A model generated the notes under the pieces. That model was not told the DNA's origin, made no database searches, and saw nothing but the letters and a program-made list of their open reading frames with translations. From Vulcanimicrobiota bacterium (GTDB taxonomy: Bacteria > Vulcanimicrobiota > Xenobia > Xenobiales > JADMJV01): DNA of 64,000 nt. The translations under genes were made by a program, and so were the position numbers. The stretch's first letter is position 1. Each line of letters begins with the position of its first letter. The stretch covers positions 136,505 to 200,504 of the forward strand of contig JAHBVR010000017.1 in the NCBI GenBank assembly GCA_019637395.1, in the 5' to 3' direction. Positions 58,779-64,000 of the stretch are shown here, piece by piece.

Positions 58779-59660
58779 ATGTTTCGATTCGGTGTCATGA
58801 CGGGCGGGTTCAACATCGCTGAAGTGGCCCGCAAAGCCGAGGCTTTGGGCTACACTTCCCTGTCCATCCCCGACCATTTCGGCAAACAACTGGCACCCGG
58901 GCCGGCCCTGGCCACGGCGGCGGCCGTGACCACCGGGCTACGCCTGGCTCCGCTGGTTTGGTGCAACGACTTCCGCCATCCGGTGGTGCTGGCCAAGGAA
59001 GTGGCCACGCTGGATGTGTTGTCCAACGGGCGGGTCGAGCTGGGATTGGGGGCTGGCTGGATGCAGTCAGACTATACGGAGAGCGGGCTGGCCATGGACT
59101 CGGCCGGGGTGCGCATCGAGCGCATGGCCGAATCCTTGCGTGTGCTGCGTGCGTTATTGGGGTCGGAGCGCTGCGCTTTTCAGGGGAAGTATTATCAAGT
59201 GGATATGGACGGGCTGCCCAAGCCCGTGCAGCCGCGTATTCCTGTGTTTATCGGCGGCGGTGGGCGCAAGATGCTCACGCTGGCCGCCACTGAGGCGGAT
59301 ATTGTGGGGATCAACGTGGATTTGCGTTCCGGATTCTTCAAGGACCTGGCGCCTAATTTCGCGGCTTCCGCCTGTGACGAGAAAGTGGGTTGGGTGCGCG
59401 CGGTGGGGCGTCAGGTGGAGATGAATATTCTGGTGGGCAGCACTTTTGTGGGGGATCGCGAACAAGGCCTGGAGCGCTTCTCCCGGGAGATGGAGACGCC
59501 ACTGGAAATTTTGCGCGACAGTCCGCATGTCTTATCGGGTCATATAACGGAATTGGTGGAATCCTTGCTGGAGCGGCGGGAGCGCTGGGGGTTTTCCTAC
59601 ATCGTGGTGCGCGAGGATGTGATGGAGGACTTCGCGCCGGTGGTGAGCCGGTTAACGTAG
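58779..59660 (+). CDS. LLM-class F420-dependent oxidoreductase (TIGR03621-like)
   Basis: 293 residues of luciferase-like TIM-barrel fold. FRFGVMTGGFNIAEVARKAE, LGYTSLSIPDHFG and SNGRVELGLGAGWMQSDY are typical of F420-dependent LLM enzymes, and IPVFIGGGGRKMLTLAA ends the barrel core. The substrate is unknown. ATG 58779 starts right at the conserved first strand. It is divergent from the TIGR02587 gene, with their starts within about 40 bp. Confidence 0.88.
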   Translation: MFRFGVMTGGFNIAEVARKAEALGYTSLSIPDHFGKQLAPGPALATAAAVTTGLRLAPLVWCNDFRHPVVLAKEVATLDVLSNGRVELGLGAGWMQSDYTESGLAMDSAGVRIERMAESLRVLRALLGSERCAFQGKYYQVDMDGLPKPVQPRIPVFIGGGGRKMLTLAATEADIVGINVDLRSGFFKDLAPNFAASACDEKVGWVRAVGRQVEMNILVGSTFVGDREQGLERFSREMETPLEILRDSPHVLSGHITELVESLLERRERWGFSYIVVREDVMEDFAPVVSRLT

Positions 59661-62114
59661 CGCCAGGACATGTTCTCCAGCCCATTCGTTGATCTGGATT
59701 TCAACAAAATGGGCATGTTTGGTGACGCGCACGGCTTTGCCGTTGTGCTCGGCTGAGGTGGCCCGGGTGTTGTAAAAACGCAGGTTGAGTTTGCGCTCGG
59801 GCAGGGCGTAGCCGGTCTTTTCGATGGTCAGGGTGCGGTTCGCGAAAGTGACCTTGCGGCGCGCGCACCGGCCTTGCAAATAATCCTGGGTCTTGCCGTC
59901 GTCTTCATACAGGGTGGCTTCGGCTTTTTGACCCCGGTCGGGATACACGCGTAATTCCAGGGGCGCGTTGGGCAGGGCGTCGACGGTATTTTTCTCGGGT
60001 CCGAGCGGGATGATGGAGCCGCCGCGGGCGTAGAGGGGCACGGTTTCCAGCGGGGCGTCGGCCAGGAAGCTGTTTTTTGACTGGGGTTGGCCGGTGTAGA
60101 AATCATACCAGTTGCCGCGCGGCAGGTAGACGCGCTTTTTGTCCTGGTTTGGTTTCACCACCGGCGAGCAGAGCAGATCGCGGCCGGCCAGAAACTGATC
60201 GTCCATAGCATAAGTATTGGAATCGTCCTGGTATTCCAGCACCAGCGGGCGAATGAAGGGCGTCCCGGTGCGCCGGGCTTCGTCCAGTCCGGCGTAGAGA
60301 TAGGGCAGCAGCCGGTAGCGCAGCTTGAGGTATTTGCGGATGATGTCTTCGTAGTAACTGCCGAAGCGCCAGGGTTCCTGATCGTATTCGTCCTGGGCTT
60401 TGTGGTTGCGGCAGAAGGGCACCAGAAAGCAGATTTGATAGCCGCGCGTGAGCATTTCGCCGTCGCCGCGGCCCATGAAGCCGCCCACGTCGGCGCCGAT
60501 GAAGGTTTCGCCGGACAGGCCCAGGTTGCAGAACAAGGGGATGGAGACGGCCAGGGCTTCCCAGCTGGAGGCGGCGTCACCGGTCCACATGGTGGAGTAG
60601 CGCTGGATACCGGCGTAGGCGGCCCGGGTGATGACATAGGGGCGCTCGTTGGGGCGCAGCCTGAGCAGGCCTTCGTAGGTGGCTTTGCACATGAGCAGGG
60701 CGAACACGTTGCGGTTCTTGGCGTGCGGCGTGTTGCGGCCGTGGTCGTCGAAGTAGGAATCGCGCTGGTTGGCGCCGGTGTCGCCTTTCTCGGTGAAATC
60801 GGCGGGTTCGTTCATGTCGTTCCAGATGCCGCCGGTGCCGTGGTCCAGGTAGGCGCGGTGCAGGTCGCCCCACCATTTGCGGGCGGCTTCTTTGGTGAAG
60901 TCGACGAAGACCGTTTCGCCGGGCCAGACGCTGGTCACCATCTGGGAGCCGTCTTTGCGTTTCACGAAGAAGTCGTTTTTAGTGCCCTGGTTGTAAACGT
61001 AGTAGCTTTGGGATTGGTCTTTGAGTTCGGGTTGCGGCTCGTCGGCTTTGTCGGGAGCTGGTTGATATTTGACACCCGGATCGACGATGTTGACCACATG
61101 CAGGCCTTTGGCTTTCAGCCTGCGGGCCAGACCGTCGGGGTCGGCGAAGCGCTTGAGATCCCAGGTGAAGACGCGGTATTTCTGCATGTAATCGATGTCC
61201 AGCGTCATGACATCGAGGGGGAGATCATGTTGCTGGTAGGTATCGGCGATTTTTTCCACCAGCTTGTCGGGATAGTAGGACCAGCGGCTGGCCTGATGGC
61301 CCAGCGCCCATTTGGGCGGCAGATAAATGCGCCCGGTCAATTCCGTGTAACGTTGGACCACATCTTTGATGGTGGGGCCATCGATGAAGTAATAGTCGAT
61401 CTGGCCGCCCTCGACCCCGTAGCCGGTGAATTCTTGCTGGCTGTGGCCGAAATCGAAATGGCTGCGATAGCTGTTGTCGTAAAAGAGCCCGTGAGCCCGA
61501 TTGTCCTCGAGGCTGATGTAAAAAGGAATGGATTGGTAAATCGGATCGGTGCCCTCGCTGTATTTGGGCGTATCCGAATTGAACATGCGGAAGTGGCCGC
61601 GGCGCCGGTCGAGTTTATGGGCTTTTTCGCCGAGAGCGTAAAAATGCTCGTCTACTCCGAATTCTTTCGTGACCACGGTCATGAAGCCGGCATTGGGGTC
61701 GAAAACTTTCTGGGTGTGATGGGGATCGCCGAGCAAGGGGCGGGCGTCTTTGCTGAGAGTGCGGCCGTTTTTGTCCTGGATTTCGATGAGCAGCGGGTTT
61801 TTATGGATGATGACTTTGAGGGATGGGCTGCTCAGGGTGACGTTCTGGTTGTTTTCGCTGGTGGTGACGGGGGTGGCAGGCCAATCGGTCCTGGCGATGG
61901 CCCAGGAGGGATTGGGTTCCAGGCGCTTTTTATAGGACATCTGGATGCGCGGCATGTCGGGAGTGAGAAAGTCGACTTTGACCTGTGAGCCGTCCTGGCA
62001 GGTGATCAGGTTGTCCTGGCGGGACTGGTAGCCTGCGATCGGAACCAATCCTTCCGTTTCAATAGCGCAGGTGGGTAAAGCCAGAAGGGCGGCCAGCATG
62101 AGGGTCTTCAGCAT
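59652..62114 (-). CDS. Secreted GH31 alpha-glucosidase
   Basis: 820 residues. A signal peptide (MLKTLMLAALLALPTCA) is followed by the N-terminal beta-sandwich and the GH31 barrel. The nucleophile lies in GGIWNDMNEPADF (about residue 430) and the acid/base Asp in MWTGDAASSWEAL (about 508). FIGADVGGFMGRGDGEMLTR and FIRPLVLEYQ follow. The C-terminal beta domains end with a small Ig-like region. It releases glucose or xylose from alpha-linked oligosaccharides outside the cytoplasm. Confidence 0.95.
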   Translation of the reverse strand: MLKTLMLAALLALPTCAIETEGLVPIAGYQSRQDNLITCQDGSQVKVDFLTPDMPRIQMSYKKRLEPNPSWAIARTDWPATPVTTSENNQNVTLSSPSLKVIIHKNPLLIEIQDKNGRTLSKDARPLLGDPHHTQKVFDPNAGFMTVVTKEFGVDEHFYALGEKAHKLDRRRGHFRMFNSDTPKYSEGTDPIYQSIPFYISLEDNRAHGLFYDNSYRSHFDFGHSQQEFTGYGVEGGQIDYYFIDGPTIKDVVQRYTELTGRIYLPPKWALGHQASRWSYYPDKLVEKIADTYQQHDLPLDVMTLDIDYMQKYRVFTWDLKRFADPDGLARRLKAKGLHVVNIVDPGVKYQPAPDKADEPQPELKDQSQSYYVYNQGTKNDFFVKRKDGSQMVTSVWPGETVFVDFTKEAARKWWGDLHRAYLDHGTGGIWNDMNEPADFTEKGDTGANQRDSYFDDHGRNTPHAKNRNVFALLMCKATYEGLLRLRPNERPYVITRAAYAGIQRYSTMWTGDAASSWEALAVSIPLFCNLGLSGETFIGADVGGFMGRGDGEMLTRGYQICFLVPFCRNHKAQDEYDQEPWRFGSYYEDIIRKYLKLRYRLLPYLYAGLDEARRTGTPFIRPLVLEYQDDSNTYAMDDQFLAGRDLLCSPVVKPNQDKKRVYLPRGNWYDFYTGQPQSKNSFLADAPLETVPLYARGGSIIPLGPEKNTVDALPNAPLELRVYPDRGQKAEATLYEDDGKTQDYLQGRCARRKVTFANRTLTIEKTGYALPERKLNLRFYNTRATSAEHNGKAVRVTKHAHFVEIQINEWAGEHVLALR

Positions 62115-62139
62115 GGCCGCCCGGTTCTGGGTTCGTTTT

Positions 62140-62863
62140 CTATAGCCCTGCCAGCAGTCTACGGAACTCCTGAGTCACGGCTCCATCCAGTTGAGGGGCC
62201 TCGGTTTCATACTTGAGCAGGCGCAGAGTGTCGCCCTGGAGGCTGCGCAACTCAAGGTAGTGGGTTCCGCGCACCAGCTTGAGGCGTTGGCCTGCCGAGC
62301 CGATTCGCTCGCCTTCCACCGTCTCGGCTTCGTTAGAGTAGCCGTTCAGGTAGTAACGCTCGGCTTCGGATTCCACCTGAGTGAGATAGAGGCTGGAGAA
62401 GATGTGCTCAGAACCGCGCTTCCAGCTCAAGCCCAGGGGCCGTTCCAGCGACTTCCAGCTGGCGTCCAGTTGGGGATTGAGCAGATTCAGGGGCAGCCGA
62501 GGTAGCTTGCCATTCTCAGTCAGCATGAGTCCCTGGTCGGAGCTGTATTGAGGATAGCTGCCGGAAATTTGGATCTCCTTGAAACGGTTGCCGACTACTT
62601 TGAGCTGATAGTTTTCCTGGTTCTGGTCCACCAGGTAGCGGACTTCTTCGGTGCTGCCTTGAGGGCCGGGCAAGAGGTGCTTCAGATAGTTGGGCGTTAA
62701 CTCGCTCAGGTTTTGAGGATATTTCCCGTTGTGGTCGCTGGCCCACATTTCCAGGGCGGTGGCCGTGTTCTTGAGATTGGAACACTGCTGGTAGAACTGT
62801 CTGGAGAGTTTCTCTTGATCCGCCCAGGGCCAGCAAACAAAGAATCACAGCTAATTTTTTCAT
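62140..62863 (-). pseudogene. Exported protein with pseudopilin-like segment, frameshifted
   Basis: ATG 62863 opens MKKLAVILCLLALGGSRE, a signal peptide. After a one-base shift near 62810 the second frame continues KLSRQFYQQCSNLKNTATAL and EMWASDHNGKYPQNLSELTP, then runs to 62140. The CSNLKNTATALEMWASDHNGKYP-type region resembles the segment after the first helix of type II/IV pseudopilins. Joined, about 240 residues. Either a recent mutation or a sequence error; the remainder of the frame is intact. Confidence 0.7.
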
Positions 62864-62939
62864 GAAGAGCCTCCACTTGGTTTGAGATGCTTTTCATGAG
62901 CCGGACCCGAGTCCAAAAGTTGTAGGCGCGGCCAAAATT

Positions 62940-63863
62940 CTAGTGACGGTAGGCCGGGCGTCTCCAGGAGAGATGGGCCAGGCGCACCACCCGGCTGAGC
63001 AGGGAGCGGCGGCCGGTCTGACTGGTGGCCCAGAGCAGCACGGCGATTCCGAGCCACTGTTTGAGCACCAGCGTTTCGCCCAGCAGCAGGCAGGAGAGCA
63101 GGCCGCTGATGGCCACCGTGGTCAGGCCGACGGTGCTGGCCGCGGCCGTTTTGGTGGTGCGGAAACCGAGGGTCATGAGCACCTGAGCGCCGGCCGAGGC
63201 CAGGCCGCAGGCCCAGAGGAGTCCCCACTCGGTAGGGGTTGGGGCGACGTAGTTGGCGTAGCAGACGGGCGCGACCGCTACGCAGGAAACGAGGCACAGG
63301 CCGGTCACAACGATGCTGGCGGGAGTGCCGCGCAGGCCGCGCAGAGCGGTGTAGGCGGCGCCGGCCAGGACGGCCGAGGCCAGGCCCAGTCCCACGGCGG
63401 GCAGGTCATCGCTGACCCCGGGCCCACCGACCACCATGAGCACACCGGTCAGGGCCAGCGGGTAGGCGAGCAGCAGGCCGGCCGAGAGAGCCTCGCTGAG
63501 GAAAACAAAGGCGAAGAGGCCGGCCCAGAGCGGCGAAGTGTAGTTGAGCAGCACGGCGGTGGCCAGCGGCAGCCGGGAGATGGCGGAAAAATAGGCGATC
63601 ATGGCCAGGCCGCCGGCCAGGCTGCGCAGCAGCAGAGGTTTGATGTGATGGAGGCGGACGGGGTGGGTTTTGAGATCTTTCAGCAGGCTCGGGATGAGGA
63701 TGAGTAGGCACAGGAAGCTGCGGAAGAAGACGACCTGCACGGGCGGCATGTGGTGCTCGCCCAGCAGATCGCTGGGCTGGGTGCAGAGTTTGACCGAGAG
63801 GGCCATGGCGGCGAAGAAGAAGCAGCTGGCATAGAGCGCGGCGTGGCCGGAGAGAGAGCGCAT
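62940..63863 (-). CDS. DMT-superfamily (EamA) transporter
   Basis: 307 residues with ten predicted membrane helices in two EamA repeats (ALYASCFFFAAMALSVKLC and VGLGLASAVLAGAAYTALRG). Conserved features include PLATAVLLNYTSPLWAGLFA in repeat 1 and TVAISGLLSCLLLGETL in repeat 2. Such carriers export metabolites or amino acids. The substrate is unknown. Confidence 0.9.
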   Translation of the reverse strand: MRSLSGHAALYASCFFFAAMALSVKLCTQPSDLLGEHHMPPVQVVFFRSFLCLLILIPSLLKDLKTHPVRLHHIKPLLLRSLAGGLAMIAYFSAISRLPLATAVLLNYTSPLWAGLFAFVFLSEALSAGLLLAYPLALTGVLMVVGGPGVSDDLPAVGLGLASAVLAGAAYTALRGLRGTPASIVVTGLCLVSCVAVAPVCYANYVAPTPTEWGLLWACGLASAGAQVLMTLGFRTTKTAAASTVGLTTVAISGLLSCLLLGETLVLKQWLGIAVLLWATSQTGRRSLLSRVVRLAHLSWRRPAYRH

Positions 63864-63918
63864 TTCGACACCTTACACCGGTGCTGGTCAGAACTGGTTA
63901 ACGGCTTGTTGACGAAAT

Positions 63919-63942
63919 GAAAAAAGCGCCTCGTGGGCGCTT
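63919..63942 (-). terminator. Hairpin with T-run on the minus strand
   Basis: Stem AAGCGCC (63924-63930) / GGCGCTT (63936-63942), loop TCGTG. On the minus strand it is followed by a T-run (complement of 63919-63925), so it could end a leftward transcript entering from beyond the window. It may alternatively be part of an rRNA precursor structure on the plus strand. Confidence 0.45.
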
Positions 63943-63946
63943 CGTC

Positions 63947-63980
63947 GGAGACCGGTACGGTCTCCATTGCTCTTTGGCAA
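63947..63980 (+). promoter_or_regulatory. boxB-like hairpin and boxA, probable rRNA leader or spacer
   Basis: Hairpin GGAGACCG-GTA-CGGTCTCC (63947-63965) is followed by TTGCTCTTTGGCAAC, which fits the boxA antitermination consensus. In rrn leaders boxB precedes boxA in this way, and the continuation CTGGATAATCAA is typical of DNA just before 16S or 23S genes. An rRNA gene should begin shortly after the window end on the plus strand. Confidence 0.5.
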
Positions 63981-64000
63981 CTGGATAATCAATTTGAGAC

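Noticed and set aside
60087-61988. 633-codon open frame opposite the GH31 gene
   Set aside because: It lies wholly antisense to a clearly conserved alpha-glucosidase, is Val/Gly/Ala-rich from codon complement bias, and has no recognisable domain.
1-64000. tRNA genes, prophage or insertion sequences
   Set aside because: No TTCGA-type T-loop with a cloverleaf, no capsid, portal or terminase proteins, and no transposase or integrase other than Cas1 were seen on reading both strands.

Overview
The window is GC-rich bacterial DNA, densely packed with genes on both strands and with many 4-bp ATGA/GTGA overlaps. No rRNA or tRNA gene lies fully inside it, so I do not assign a phylum. Clues to lineage are two genes resembling coenzyme-F420-dependent oxidoreductase families, a TIGR02587/TIGR02588 membrane pair, a phosphoketolase, PrsW and rhomboid membrane proteases, and a secreted protein with a pseudopilin-like segment. 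No transposase or phage structural gene was recognised.

Layout. 0-8.4 kb: DUF1016 nuclease, M48 protease, DUF6036 nucleotidyltransferase pair, S8 protease, TPM-domain protein, a GHKL-like protein and a frameshifted unknown. 8.4-32.4 kb: a type I-G (formerly I-U) CRISPR-Cas island. The interference operon cas3-cas8-cas7-cas5/6 runs on the minus strand. A middle segment holds an AAA ATPase-DUF4276 pair, a lipoprotein, decayed regulator remnants, a secreted nuclease, a WYL regulator and an AddB-AddA helicase-nuclease. The adaptation operon cas4-cas1 fusion-cas2 runs on the plus strand into a 45-repeat array. 32.5-46 kb: ATP-grasp protein, beta-propeller lipoprotein, EcsC-like protein, two-component system, SMI1/KNR4 protein between 41-bp direct repeats, a second GHKL-like protein with a lipase, and phosphoketolase. 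46-64 kb: PrsW, a compact three-gene biosynthetic operon, HD and rhomboid proteins, pyroglutamyl peptidase, several decayed genes, a methyltransferase, F420-type enzymes, a GH31 alpha-glucosidase and a DMT transporter. The last 40 bases look like an rRNA-operon leader or spacer (boxB/boxA).

The main discovery candidate is a regulon. Seven promoters share one architecture: an inverted repeat built on GCGACA / TGTCGC whose right arm (TTGTC or TGGTC) lies 11 or 12 nt before a TANNNT -10 box. They precede the M48 protease, cas3, a lipoprotein, the WYL regulator, addB, cas4-cas1 and the EcsC-like gene. This closely resembles the RecA-independent DNA-damage promoter of mycobacteria (TTGTCRGTG-N8-TANNNT), which is controlled by the WYL-domain proteins PafBC. 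I infer that the local WYL protein ties CRISPR interference, CRISPR adaptation and AddAB end-processing into one stress-responsive programme. The cas4-cas1 and addB promoters overlap face to face in about 60 bp.

The array adds three observations: base-pair-preserving changes in the oldest repeats, a single 60-nt spacer exactly at the junction between repeat types, and two spacers sharing a 26-nt block. The leader carries a boxA-like element whose 10-nt core is identical to the one in the putative rRNA leader at the window end, suggesting antitermination of the array. Several small genes carry frameshifts or stops, which may be true decay or residual assembly error.
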